From positions 3,100,001 through 3,164,000 of the forward strand of contig NZ_CP075584.1 in the NCBI RefSeq assembly GCF_027594785.1: DNA of 64,000 nt. Reading direction: 5' to 3'. This document shows, one piece after another, positions 9,651 through 23,448 of this stretch. Under the pieces are notes generated by a model that saw nothing but the letters and a program-made list of their open reading frames with translations, made no database searches and was not told the origin of the DNA. The stretch's first letter is position 1, and each line of letters starts with the position of its first letter. This DNA comes from Cryobacterium breve. GTDB taxonomy: Bacteria > Actinomycetota > Actinomycetes > Actinomycetales > Microbacteriaceae. The position numbers were made by a program, and so were the translations under genes.

Positions 9651-10363
9651 GCGTCGTCGAGGCCGCCCGGCGCGGCGATCGGGACCTCCTTCTCGGCCTC
9701 GCCCCCGCGACCTTCGGCGCCGGCGGGGCGGAACCGTACGCGGCCGCGCTCCGCAACGCCGACAACGTGCTCTACCTGCGCCGCTCCCGAGACGGTGGCC
9801 TCACCGCCGCCGCGACCATGGACGCCGGCCGGTGGAGCGCCGACGCCGACGACACCGACCAGCGCCTTCTCGACGGCCTGACCGGTCCCGTGCTCGACAT
9901 CGGCTGCGGCCCCGGCCGGATGGTGCGTGCCGCGATGGACCGCGGCCTGTCCGCGCTCGGAATCGACGTCTCCCCGACCGCCGTGCGGATCGCCGTCGAC
10001 GCCGGACTCAGCGTGCTCAAGCGCAGCGTCTTCGACCCGATGCCCCTCGAAGGCGGCTGGGCCGGCGCACTCCTCGTCGACGGGAACATCGGTATCGGCG
10101 GCGACGTGACCGCGCTCCTGACCCGCTGCGCCGAGCTTCTCGCACCCCGCGGCGCGCTCCTCGTCGAGGTCAGCCACGACCCGGCCCGCAATGAACGCTA
10201 CGACGGCAGGCTCGAGGATGCCTCCGGCCTGCTCAGCGACGTCTTCCCCTGGGCAGAGGTCGGCGTCGACGCCCTCGCCGGCCACGCCACCGACGCCGGA
10301 CTCCGGATCGACCACGACTGGCGCCTGGACGGCCGCTGGTTCGCTCGCCTCCACCACGCCTAG
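9647..10363 (+). CDS. SAM-dependent class I methyltransferase
   Basis: A 238-residue protein with motif I VLDIGCGPGRMV at about residues 84-95, an acidic motif II region (ALGIDVSPTAVRIA), and a motif IV-like LLVDGNIGIGGD. The GTG at 9647 overlaps the preceding stop (GTGA). It is the last gene of the three-gene operon with a GT2 enzyme and a DUF2064 protein, so its substrate may be the glycoconjugate they build. Substrate not identifiable from sequence. Confidence 0.78.
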   Translation: MSVVEAARRGDRDLLLGLAPATFGAGGAEPYAAALRNADNVLYLRRSRDGGLTAAATMDAGRWSADADDTDQRLLDGLTGPVLDIGCGPGRMVRAAMDRGLSALGIDVSPTAVRIAVDAGLSVLKRSVFDPMPLEGGWAGALLVDGNIGIGGDVTALLTRCAELLAPRGALLVEVSHDPARNERYDGRLEDASGLLSDVFPWAEVGVDALAGHATDAGLRIDHDWRLDGRWFARLHHA

Positions 10364-10450
10364 TTCCGACTGAGACCCGACCAACACCCGCGCTCGCCGA
10401 GAATTCGCACCCGAACCAGCGACAGGGCGCCCGTCTCGCGTCCCCATCGG

Positions 10451-10525
10451 TGCAAAGTCGGAGTTTTTCGTGACACGCCGTCACCTCCGGCAGCGGATGC
10501 GGTGTGTCGCGAATTTCTCCGACCT
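10451..10525 (+). repeat. Palindromic intergenic repeat, family 1, copy B
   Basis: Second copy of the 75-base element at 3921-3995, same orientation. Arms at 10457-10478 and 10502-10523. Most differences from copy A lie in the central spacer or are C-to-T changes in the arms, while the outer ends (GCAAAGTCGGAG and TTCTCCGACCT) are identical. It lies in the 225-base gap between the convergent methyltransferase and small membrane protein genes, the only structure I see there. Confidence 0.75.
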
Positions 10526-10588
10526 TACGGATCTCGCCCGCGCCGTCGTGCGCGGGCCGCGGCCGCGAGGACGCCAGGCCGTGGGGCG

Positions 10589-11086
10589 TCAGCGCAGCCG
10601 TTTCCGGCCCCGCGCGTAGAGCGCGAACGACACGGCCGCGGTGATCACGGCGAGCACGCCCCAGAACACCGCGAAATTCACGCCGTAGTCGAGCGGCAGC
10701 ACGGTCGGATTACCGGTGCCGCGCGACTGCGCGATCAGCAACGGCACCACGATCAGGGTCATGATCGAGCCGACCACGAACGCGCCCTGCACGACGAGGA
10801 TCAGCGTGCCGCTGAAGCGGTGCCCGGCCCGGCGCAGCAGGATCCCGCAGAAGAACACGAGCGGAGAGATCACCCCGTCGTGCAGCACGATCGCCGCGCC
10901 CATCCACAGGGCGACGCCGGGGATCCGCGCCGGCTTCACGGTGTCCAGCAGCACGTACGCACCCCAGGCGAGGCCCGCGAGTCCGAGCACGATGAGCACG
11001 ACCCGCGTCACGCGGAGCGCCGGACCCAATCCGTCGGCTCCGGACGCTTCGCCGCTTCCAGTCACTGCAGTACCTACGGTGCTCAT
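10589..11086 (-). CDS. Small integral membrane protein, oxidoreductase operon
   Basis: A 165-residue protein with four to five hydrophobic segments (VVLIVLGLAGLAWGAYVLL, GAAIVLHDGVISPLVFFCGILL, LILVVQGAFVVGSIMTLIVVPLL, FAVFWGVLAVITAAVSFALYA) and a basic C-terminus. No family recognised with confidence. ATG at 11086 overlaps the stop of the upstream oxidoreductase gene (ATGA), so the two proteins are probably made together and may function together in the membrane. A start further upstream is possible but would overlap the neighbour more. Confidence 0.7.
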   Translation of the reverse strand: MSTVGTAVTGSGEASGADGLGPALRVTRVVLIVLGLAGLAWGAYVLLDTVKPARIPGVALWMGAAIVLHDGVISPLVFFCGILLRRAGHRFSGTLILVVQGAFVVGSIMTLIVVPLLIAQSRGTGNPTVLPLDYGVNFAVFWGVLAVITAAVSFALYARGRKRLR

Positions 11087-12428
11087 GCGTCCATCGCCTC
11101 GATCCGGCTCAGCCATTTGGTTTGCAGCACCCCGGGCCGCCCGGGGGCGATCATCCGGGCCGGGTAACCGTGCTCGAGGTCGAGGGTCTCGCCGTTGAGC
11201 TCGAGCGCCACGAGCGTGAGCGGGTCGCGCACGTACTCCGACCCCATCGTGGTCTGCCGGTACCCGCCCTTCTTCTCGAGGCTCGTCAGGCGAAAGGATG
11301 CCGCGGCATCCGCAGACACCAGATCGGCCAGATCACGCAGGCGCACCCCGCGCCACGTCGCCAGCTGGCTCCAGCCCTCGACGCAGGCGATCGGCAGGCT
11401 CCACCTCGGTCTGAGGCAGGGCGAGGAGCTCGGACCGGCTGAAGCTGCGCTCCACCCCGGCGTGGGCCACCGTCAGCACCCAGCCGGCCGCGAGGGCATC
11501 GGCGGCCACATCCGCCTGCTTCGACGTGCGGTTGACCGGTACCCCCTGCTGGCCGACGCCCTTCTTCCGCGGAGCGAAGGCGTTGACCGCGTCGAGCGGG
11601 GCGACCGTCTGCCCGGCAGTCAGCACGACGATGGTGCCGACGCTCACCCCCACGGTGGTGAGGAAGCCGCGCCGGCTGAGCCGGTGGCGGGCGGATTCGG
11701 AAGTCCGGGCCGGGGCCGTGGGATCCGCGGCCGGTCCGGTGGCTCGGTCCGCGGTCACGCGCAGCGCCGGCGTCGCATCGATCCAGGCGAGCAGTTGGCC
11801 GGTGACCCCGGTCGGCCGGCTCGAACCGAACAGGCGAACGGCCTCCGGCGGCGCCGCGCGGTCGCGGGAGACGGCATCCGTCAGGTGGTCGCCATCACCG
11901 GAACCGTCGTCCGCCTGCTTGCGCCAGACCCGGGCGATGATCGGCAGCTTGATGCCGATGTGCAGGGCGAGCGAGCCGATCAGCACCCAGCCGAGCGCGA
12001 AGTGCGTCTCCCGGAACGGGAACGGCCACGGGTACCACTGGTAGGTGTTGAGCAGGCCGATCGTGATCTGCACGAGCGAGGCGCCCACGAACAGCGCGAT
12101 CGAGCCGCGCTCGAGGAAATTGAGGAACGATCGCACCGGCGGCTGCTGGAACAGGTCGGGGAAGACGATGTACAGCTTGGCGAGCAGCAGCGGGAAGCAG
12201 GCGATGCCCGCGATGATGTGGGTGCCCTGGGTGAACTGGTAGAGCAGGCTCCGGCCGGGTCGCGAAGTGCATGCCCGGCAGGGGCTCCTGCAGGAAATGG
12301 CTGTACAGCCCGGTGCCGAAGCACAGCAGGAAGGCGAGTCCGAGCAGCCGGCCGATCACGGTGGCCATCCGCGGGTTTCGCACGGGGGAGGCCAGCGCAC
12401 GCTGGGCTTCGTACATCACTTGGCGCAT
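11083..12428 (-). CDS. Membrane-anchored molybdopterin-dependent (SUOX-like) oxidoreductase (two apparent frameshifts)
   Basis: Restored length 447 residues. The N-terminal half has several membrane helices with His residues that could bind haem (HFATR, FTQGTHIIAG, FALGWVLIGSLALHIGIK). A charged cytoplasmic linker and another helix (GFLTTVGVSVGTIVVLTAGQT) follow. The C-terminal part matches the sulfite-oxidase fold: CVEGWSQLATWRGVRLRDL with the conserved Cys, GYRQTTM, HGYPARMIAPGRPG and KWLSRIE. Frame breaks at CAGGCTC 11395 and CAGGCTC 12246. It probably oxidises or reduces a small substrate outside the membrane and exchanges electrons with the membrane domain. Substrate unknown. Confidence 0.82.
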
Positions 12429-12560
12429 GTTCTATTGCACCATCCGGCGGATGTCCGCGGGCGGGTCGACACCTTACGGTTCCGTGACGGGGCGGGTCGG
12501 TTCTGCTCTCCGAACCGGGATTCGGCGGCGCTCGCCGCGGATCTCCGACAGGATGGCCTC

Positions 12561-13961
12561 GTGCGCATTACGATCATCTCCCTCCTCCTGGCCGCGAGTG
12601 CGACGCTGACCGGGTACTGCGTCCTGGTCTTCTCGCTCTTCCAACCGACGCGGGACACCGTCCCCCTCCTGGTCTGCACCGGGGTGCTCTGGGCGCTGTT
12701 CGCCGCGGCCGTTTTCCTGCTCCGCGGGGTGCGCGGGCGCGCCGTGGTGGTGCTCGTGCTCGCCGGGTCGCTCGGCATCGGGGTCGCGGCGATGGTCGGG
12801 CCGCCGAACACCAGCACAGACTCGGCGAGGTACGCCTGGGACGGCATCGTGCAGAACGCCGGGATCTCGCCGTACGCCTACGTCCCCGCGGACGACCGGC
12901 TCGATCCGCTCCGGCCCACGTGGCTGTTCCCGGCGACGGTGCCGTCGGGCACGGTTCCGGAGACCTGCCAGGGCCAGCGCATCGTGGCCACCCACAAGAC
13001 CGCGTCCGACGCCGTGCTCTGCACCGCGCTCAACCGGCCCACGGTCCCGACGATCTACCCGCCGGCCGCCGAACTCTACTTTGCGGGCATCCGCTTTCTG
13101 GTTCCGTCGACGGCGACCTACTGGCCGCTGCAACTCGGCGGGCTCGTTCTCAGCCTCGGAACGACGGTGTTGTTGCTGCTCGGGATGCGTCGCCGCGGCA
13201 TCGACCAGCGGTTCGCCGCGTACTGGGCGTGGTGCCCGCTCGTGGCCTCCGAGGCGATCACGAATTCGCACGTCGACCTGCTCGGCGTGGTGTTCACCCT
13301 CGCCGCGGCGCTCCTGGTCACCCGGGCGCGATATTGGCGCGGCGGCATCGCCCTCGGGATCGCGATCGCCGTGAAGCTCGTCCCCGTGATCGCGGCCCCG
13401 GCGATGCTCCGCAGGCAGGGCTGGAAGGTCGGCCTCGCCGCGATCGTGACCTTCTTCGCGCTCTACGTGCCGTACGTGCTCACGACCGGGATCGGCGTGC
13501 TCGGCTACCTGCCCGGTTACCTCAGCGAGGAGGGCTACGACAACGGCAAACGCTTCGCGCTCGTCTCGCTCATCGTTCCCGGGAGTGCCGCGATCTTCGT
13601 CGCTGGCGGCCTGCTCGTGATCATTGCGGCGCTCGTGTTCTGGAAGACCGACCCCGACCGGCCCTGGCTCGGCCAGCTCGTCATGATCGGCAGCACCCTG
13701 CTCATTCTGAGCCCGCGGTACCCGTGGTATGCGCTGCTGTTGCTGCCTTTCGTCGCGCTGAGCGGACGCTGGGAGTGGCTCGCCATCCCGCTCGCCCTGA
13801 CGCTGCGGCAGATCCTGCCCTCGCTCGAACTCACCTGGGCGATCACGGCCGCACTCGGCATCGTTCTCGCGGGGTCGGCCGTCCGGCTCGACCCCGCCGT
13901 GCGGGCGCGGATGCTCGGTGCGCCCCTCCGCGCCGCGCGCTTCCTGCGCCCCCCGCGCTGA
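12561..13961 (+). CDS. Polytopic GT-C type glycosyltransferase (DUF2029/GT87-like)
   Basis: A 466-residue protein with about ten or more hydrophobic segments. After the first helices comes an extracytoplasmic loop with an acidic pattern (NTSTDSARYAWDG) and an aromatic/Pro-rich motif (TIYPPAAELYFAG). A typical segment with Lys in the membrane follows (GIALGIAIAVKLVPVIAAPAM), then LILSPRYPWYALLLLPF. These fit polyprenyl-phosphate-mannose-dependent transferases. I place the start at the GTG at 12561; the open frame upstream to 12267 overlaps the divergent oxidoreductase and is not membrane-like. Acceptor unknown. Confidence 0.78.
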   Translation: MRITIISLLLAASATLTGYCVLVFSLFQPTRDTVPLLVCTGVLWALFAAAVFLLRGVRGRAVVVLVLAGSLGIGVAAMVGPPNTSTDSARYAWDGIVQNAGISPYAYVPADDRLDPLRPTWLFPATVPSGTVPETCQGQRIVATHKTASDAVLCTALNRPTVPTIYPPAAELYFAGIRFLVPSTATYWPLQLGGLVLSLGTTVLLLLGMRRRGIDQRFAAYWAWCPLVASEAITNSHVDLLGVVFTLAAALLVTRARYWRGGIALGIAIAVKLVPVIAAPAMLRRQGWKVGLAAIVTFFALYVPYVLTTGIGVLGYLPGYLSEEGYDNGKRFALVSLIVPGSAAIFVAGGLLVIIAALVFWKTDPDRPWLGQLVMIGSTLLILSPRYPWYALLLLPFVALSGRWEWLAIPLALTLRQILPSLELTWAITAALGIVLAGSAVRLDPAVRARMLGAPLRAARFLRPPR

Positions 13962-14006
13962 GCATCCGCCAGCGCACCCGTCCCCAGAAGCAGGCCGGTT
14001 AACGCC

Positions 14007-14061
14007 GAATTGCGGACAAAGCACCTTCGTCGTGACGATGAAGGTGCTTTGTCCGCAATTC
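14007..14061. terminator. Perfect 22-bp inverted repeat between convergent genes
   Basis: Arms 14007-14028 and 14040-14061 are perfectly complementary, with an 11-base loop; outer CCGGTT / AACCGG arms extend it. It lies between the end of the glycosyltransferase gene and the end of the lipoprotein gene, so a bidirectional terminator is likely. The lack of a clean T-run leaves a dispersed palindrome as an alternative. Confidence 0.6.
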
Positions 14062-14093
14062 AACCGGGCCGAACGGGCCCGCGCCCTGCGGTG

Positions 14094-14768
14094 TTACTTG
14101 GTGGCGACGGTGATCTTCGCGATTCCGACGAGCATCTGGTCCTTGACCGCGTCGGTTGCGAAGGTCTTGTTGAGCAGGCCGGCGGCGACAGACGAGATGT
14201 GCACGGTCGTGCCCTCGAGGATGGCGTTGTCGCCGTCCATCTGCAGCGGCTTCAGGGTTCCGCCGTAGAGGTCGAAGAGGAGGACCTGGGTCGCGGCGGA
14301 GGTGCCGTTGACCGAGACGTCACCCATGAGCTTCGAGGTGCCGGGGTCGATCGTGAAGTTGGTCAGTTCGACGACGGTCGAGCCGGCCGTGAGCGAGAAG
14401 CCGGAACCCTCGTGCTTGATCGAACCCTGGACGAACGGGCGGTAGCTCTGTGCCGGGTCGTAGTAGTCCACGTTGCCGCCGGTGATCGGGAAGTGCAGGC
14501 TGCCGTCGGTGAGGGTGGCGGTGCCGACAGTGCCGGGGGTCAGGCCGAGGCTCGTGAGCGCCGCAGCGAAGTCGCCGTCGAGGAGGACGGCCGTGTCGAC
14601 GCCCTTGAGGGAGGGGATCGAGGCGACGGGAGTCGGAGCCGACGAAGAGGAAGCGGCCGGGGTGGACGCGGCGGAGCCGGCGGTTGCGGTGCTCGAGCAG
14701 GCGGCGAGACCTCCGAGGAGGAGAGCGGCTGCGGCGAAGCTGATGGTTGCCTTCTGGAAAGTGCGCAT
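14094..14768 (-). CDS. Secreted lipoprotein of unknown function
   Basis: A 224-residue protein with a type II signal peptide: positive start, hydrophobic core and lipobox LAAC (Cys about residue 24), followed by a Ser/Ala/Pro-rich linker. The mature domain looks beta-rich (SLHFPITGGNVDYY, GSGFSLTAGSTVVEL, VSVNGTSAATQVLLFDLYGG). It has no Cys beyond the lipidated one. No family recognised with certainty. Expected to be anchored on the outer face of the cell membrane. Monocistronic. Confidence 0.75.
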   Translation of the reverse strand: MRTFQKATISFAAAALLLGGLAACSSTATAGSAASTPAASSSSAPTPVASIPSLKGVDTAVLLDGDFAAALTSLGLTPGTVGTATLTDGSLHFPITGGNVDYYDPAQSYRPFVQGSIKHEGSGFSLTAGSTVVELTNFTIDPGTSKLMGDVSVNGTSAATQVLLFDLYGGTLKPLQMDGDNAILEGTTVHISSVAAGLLNKTFATDAVKDQMLVGIAKITVATK

Positions 14769-14903
14769 GATGTGATCCTTCGTGTCTGTGGGGAAGTGAT
14801 TGTCGTTGGTGCTGACAATGGTTCGGCCCCGACACGGAATCGGTTTGGAATTACTTTTCGGGACGGCTCTCGCTCGCCCGCGCTCACCTCAGAAGTGGAA
14901 CGG

Positions 14904-15358
14904 TTAGAAGTGGCGGAAGCGATCGGGCGCGAGGTCCCACGGATCCTTGCCGAGCAGTTCGGCGATGGCGCGGAAGACGCAGGCTCTCGATCACCATGCG
15001 GCGGTGCAGGTCGTCGTTGCGGTGCAGCCGGGTGAGGCGCTGGATCGGCAGCCGGTAGAACACGATGCGCCGCTCGGCGGCGTGCACGGCCCAGCGTTCG
15101 ACTCCGACGCCCGGAATCACCGAATAGGGACCGGCGGCGACCTCGAACGCCACGTCGGCGAGCTGGTCCGGCCAGACCGAACGCAGGTAGTCGACGGTCG
15201 AGGCGACGGTCATGTCGAACAGGTCGATCCGCGTGTTCAGCGGCGGCAGGAATGGCCCCGTCGCCGAGCCTGCGGATGCCGCGACCGTGCCGATCACGAC
15301 CGCTTCCGCGCTGCATCGGCGCGGGCGGCGGCGCAGCAGAACGACGGGATCGGGACAT
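14904..15358 (-). CDS. Metallopeptidase-family protein lacking HExxH (two apparent frameshifts)
   Basis: Restored length 150 residues, starting at ATG 15358. The basic N-terminus ends in RDRHGRG, then GPFLPPLNTRIDLFD, DQLADVAFEV and RIVFYRLPIQRL, matching the actinobacterial protein next to DUF3499 that is often annotated as a zincin-like metallopeptidase. Where relatives carry HExxH, this protein reads MVIESCVFRAIAELLG, with only the Glu kept. Frame breaks at GAGCCTG 15266 and CAGGCTC 14980. It is divergent from the DUF3499 gene, with 45 bases between the starts. Function unknown; catalytic activity is doubtful. Confidence 0.72.
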
Positions 15359-15403
15359 GCCCCCATCCTACTTCTGGTGCTGACGCGGGTAGCCTGAACG
15401 GTA

Positions 15404-15646
15404 ATGTCATTCCGCCCTTGCTCCCGCGTCGCCTGTCCGGATGAGTCCGTCGCGACGCTCACCTTCGACTACGGCGACTCGATGGCCGTGCTCGGCCCAC
15501 TCTCCATCGAGCGTGAACCGCACGCCTTCGACCTCTGCGACCGGCACGCCCGCCTGACGAGCGTCCCGCACGGCTGGCAGCTCATCCGGCTCAGCACGAT
15601 GGGCGCGCCGGTCGAAGCGGATGCCCCGAGCGGTCCCGACGCCTGA
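15404..15646 (+). CDS. DUF3499 family protein
   Basis: An 80-residue protein opening with CSRVACPDESVATLTFDY, followed by an E-P-H-A-F-D-L-C-D-R-H motif. The C..C...C..H pattern suggests a small zinc-binding fold. It is a conserved actinobacterial family of unknown function that usually sits beside the metallopeptidase-like gene, as here, and upstream of metabolic genes. TAGCCT at 15390-15395 ends 8 bases before the ATG, so the mRNA may be leaderless. Confidence 0.85.
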   Translation: MSFRPCSRVACPDESVATLTFDYGDSMAVLGPLSIEREPHAFDLCDRHARLTSVPHGWQLIRLSTMGAPVEADAPSGPDA

Positions 15647-15723
15647 ACCCCGCTCCGGCGCGGGCGAACCAGGTACCGGCACACACCCAGCCGGGGCGGC
15701 GCAGGGAATGGCATGATGGTCGC

Positions 15724-17224
15724 ATGACTGTCGCCTCGTCCCCTGTATCCACCGCGCCCTCGCTCGCGCCCATCTTCAAGATCGCCGACCCGCAGGCTCG
15801 CCGAGGCGGGCCGGCACCAGCTGCGTCTCGCCGAGAACGAGATGCCCGGACTGATGGCCCTCCGCGCTGAATTCGGCGAATCGAAGCCGCTCACCGGTGC
15901 GCGCATCGCCGGGTCCCTGCACATGACGGTGCAGACCGCCGTCCTCATCGAGACCCTCGTGGCCCTCGGCGCGCAGGTGCGCTGGGCGAGCTGCAACATC
16001 TTCTCCACCCAGGACGATGCCGCGGCGGCCATCGCGGTCGGCCCGACCGGAACCCCGGAGAACCCGGCCGGCGTTCCCGTCTTCGCGTGGAAGGGCGAAT
16101 CGCTCGAGGACTACTGGTGGTGCACCGAGCAGATCTTCGACTGGAGCATCGAGGCCGAGGCGGCGGGGGAGACCTGGGCCGGACCGAACATGATCCTCGA
16201 CGACGGCGGCGACGCCACCATGCTCGTGCACAAGGGCCGCGAATTCGAGCTCGCCGGCGCCGTTCCCGAGGCGACCGCATCCGACAGCCATGAGTACCGG
16301 GTCGTCCTCGACGTGCTGCGGCACTCGCTCGCGGAATCCTCCAACCGCTGGACCGAGATCGCCGCCGGCCTGGCCGGCGTGACCGAGGAGACCACGACGG
16401 GCGTCCACCGCCTGTACGAACTGGCCAGCGCCCACGAACTGCTCTTCCCCGCGATCAATGTGAACGACTCGGTGACGAAGTCGAAGTTCGACAACAAGTA
16501 CGGCATCCGTCACTCCCTGCCCGACGGCCTCAACCGGGCGACCGACGTGCTCATCGGCGGCAAGGTCGTCTTCGTCGCCGGCTACGGCGACGTGGGCAAG
16601 GGCGCGGCAGAGGCCCTGCGCGGCCAGGGCGCGCGCGTCATCGTGAGCGAGATCGACCCGATCAATGCGCTACAGGCCGCGATGGACGGTTTCCAGGTCG
16701 CGAGGCTCGAGTCGGTCGTCGAGCAGGTCGACATCTTCGTGAGCGGCACCGGCAACTTCAACGTCATCCGCACCGAGCACATGCTCAGGATGAAGCACCT
16801 CGCGATCATCGCGAACGTCGGCCACTTCGACAACGAAATCGACATGGCCGCGCTCGAAACCCTCGAGGGCGCCGTGCGGGTGGAGATCAAGCCGCAGGTC
16901 GACGAGTGGCACCTGCCGAGCGGACGCAGCATCCTCGTGCTCTCCGAGGGACGACTGATGAACCTCGGCAACGCGACAGGACACCCTTCCTTCGTGATGA
17001 GCAACTCCTTCACGAACCAGGTGCTCGCCCAGATCGAGCTGTACTGCTACCCGGAGAAGTACCCGGTCGGCGTGTACGTGCTGCCGAAGCACCTCGACGA
17101 GAAGGTCGCCCGGCTCCACCTCGACGCCCTCGGCGTCGAACTGACCGTGCTGAGCCCCGAGCAGTCCGCCTACATCGGTGTACCCATCGACGGCCCGTAC
17201 AAGGTCGACCAGTACCGCTACTGA
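15724..17224 (+). CDS. ahcY: Adenosylhomocysteinase (one apparent frameshift)
   Basis: Splits S-adenosylhomocysteine to homocysteine and adenosine with bound NAD, which removes the product inhibitor of methyltransferases. Restored length 499 residues. Motifs: [29 protein letters not shown] (active-site Cys/Ser/Asp region), [16 protein letters not shown], the NAD-binding [27 protein letters not shown], and the C-terminal Lys-Tyr end KVDQYRY. The frame breaks at CAGGCTC 15793-15799 in the N-terminus; removing one G gives IADPQLAEAGR. ATG at 15724 restores the whole N-terminus. I see no room for a SAH riboswitch in the 77-base gap upstream. Confidence 0.95.
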
Positions 17225-17241
17225 CCCGCACGCCCCGCGCA

Positions 17242-17283
17242 GCGCGCCCGCATCCACCGCTTCTGCGGCGGCTGCGGGCGCGC
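17242..17283 (+). terminator. GC-rich hairpin after ahcY
   Basis: Arms GCGCGCCCGCA (17242-17252) and TGCGGGCGCGC (17273-17283) are perfectly complementary, with a 20-base loop. It starts 18 bases after the ahcY stop. No T-run, so terminator activity is an inference. Confidence 0.5.
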
Positions 17284-17337
17284 TGTCGTATCCGCCGGCC
17301 GTCCTCAGGAGGTGACACGCCCGGGAGTGCATGGGTT

Positions 17338-17366
17338 TTGACGGGGTGGGTGGGGGCACGTAATGT
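17338..17366 (+). promoter_or_regulatory. rrn promoter P1
   Basis: TTGACG (17338-17343), 17-base spacer, TAATGT (17361-17366). It resembles a housekeeping sigma promoter, about 530 bases upstream of the 16S gene. No functional data. Confidence 0.6.
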
Positions 17367-17573
17367 CTTCACGTACCCCAAAGGTGCGGAAAAGCCGCAG
17401 TGCTTTCCGGCCTCACGTGGGACCGAAGTTTTACGTTTTTTCTCGCTCTCGAATCCTTGATTCGGATGTGTGAGGCGTAGGCTTGAAAGTCTTCCTTCCG
17501 CATGTTTAGACGGGTTGGTCAAGTTCCTATTTCGGGCGCGTTTTTCGTGTCTGTGACCGGGTTCTGGCCGATT

Positions 17574-17602
17574 TGACAGGGACTGCGGGGGAGGTTAGGT
17601 TA
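17574..17602 (+). promoter_or_regulatory. rrn promoter P2
   Basis: Perfect -35 TTGACA (17574-17579), 17-base spacer, TAGGTT -10 (17597-17602). The stronger of the two rrn promoters by sequence; predicted start near 17609. Confidence 0.75.
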
Positions 17603-17899
17603 GACAAGTTGCCTCGGAGCGACAGCCACTAAGCCGGTTACGGTGTGGCCTGAAGCCGGGTGCGTCCGATCCTTGAGAACTCAACAGCGTGCACAATGTC
17701 AAATGCCAAAAACCTCGTGGTTTGGATCCGTTTCTAGCGGTGAAGGACCAAGAGATTCCTTTGGAAAACATTTATAACAACAAAGCAAGTCAGTAATGAT
17801 TTGTTCTGTCAGTTTCAAACTTGCAGATTGTTCGCCCATTCCGGCGGCGTTCTGCACTAGATGTGACGCCAGGCTTGCTTGGTTAGTCAATCAAACATT
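17603..17899 (+). other. rrn leader with boxA-like antitermination and processing sequences
   Basis: An untranslated leader. CCTTGAGAACTCAACAGCG (17671-17689) is the conserved actinobacterial rrn leader element linked to antitermination, and a similar TTTGAGAACTACACAG recurs before the 23S gene at 19731. The AT-rich part after 17700 probably pairs with sequence past the 16S end to form the RNase III processing stalk. No reading frame worth calling in 17225-17899. Confidence 0.65.
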
Positions 17900-23004
<5,105 letters not shown>

Positions 23005-23122
23005 CACACCAGTTTGAATAAGCTGCAAGCGTCCACTATGTGGTTCTCGACGTACGGTCGAGAACAACCCCTTCCAGGAGGGGTCTATAACTAAAAAATA
23101 TAGAATCGATCCATCGAAAGAT

Positions 23123-23242
23123 GTTTCGGCGGCTATAGCGAGAGGGAAACGCCCGGTCACATTCCGAACCCGGAAGCTAAGACTCTCAGCGCCGATGGTA
23201 CTGCAGGGGGGACCCTGTGGGAGAGTAGGACACCGCCGGACT
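23123..23242 (+). rRNA. rrf: 5S ribosomal RNA
   Basis: A 120-base gene starting GTTTCGGCGGCTATAGCG and ending CACCGCCGGACTT. Internal loop motifs (CGCCCGGTCACATTCCGAACCCGGAAGC, GCGCCGATGGTACTGC) are standard. It lies 118 bases after the 23S end. Confidence 0.95.
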
Positions 23243-23259
23243 TAACTTAGAAACACCAG

Positions 23260-23294
23260 AAAAGCCACCCCACGGGGTGGCTTTTCTGCTTTAA
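23260..23294 (+). terminator. Rho-independent terminator of the rrn operon
   Basis: Hairpin with AAAAGCCACCC and GGGTGGCTTTT arms and a CACG-type loop, followed by a T-rich stretch. It lies 18 bases after 5S. Confidence 0.9.
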
Positions 23295-23336
23295 CCCGCG
23301 GTACGCAGCCACCCGCCTGCCGCGCGCTACCGCTGC

Positions 23337-23372
23337 GCCGCTCCGCACCAGGCATGCCAGGCGCGAAGCGGC
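23337..23372. repeat. Palindromic repeat, family 2, copy A
   Basis: A 36-base imperfect palindrome centred on GCATGC, in the gap between the rrn terminator and the convergent RDD gene. A related copy is at 25357-25392. Confidence 0.55.
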
Positions 23373-23448
23373 GTAACAGGCGCGCGACCCGGGACCTGCA
23401 GCGAAGCATCCGCTCAGCGTTACGGTGCGCGTCTACTTGGGGAGGGCG

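Noticed and set aside
15647..15723. SAH riboswitch before ahcY
   Set aside because: Only 77 bases with no recognisable core; the family consensus needs more conserved sequence.
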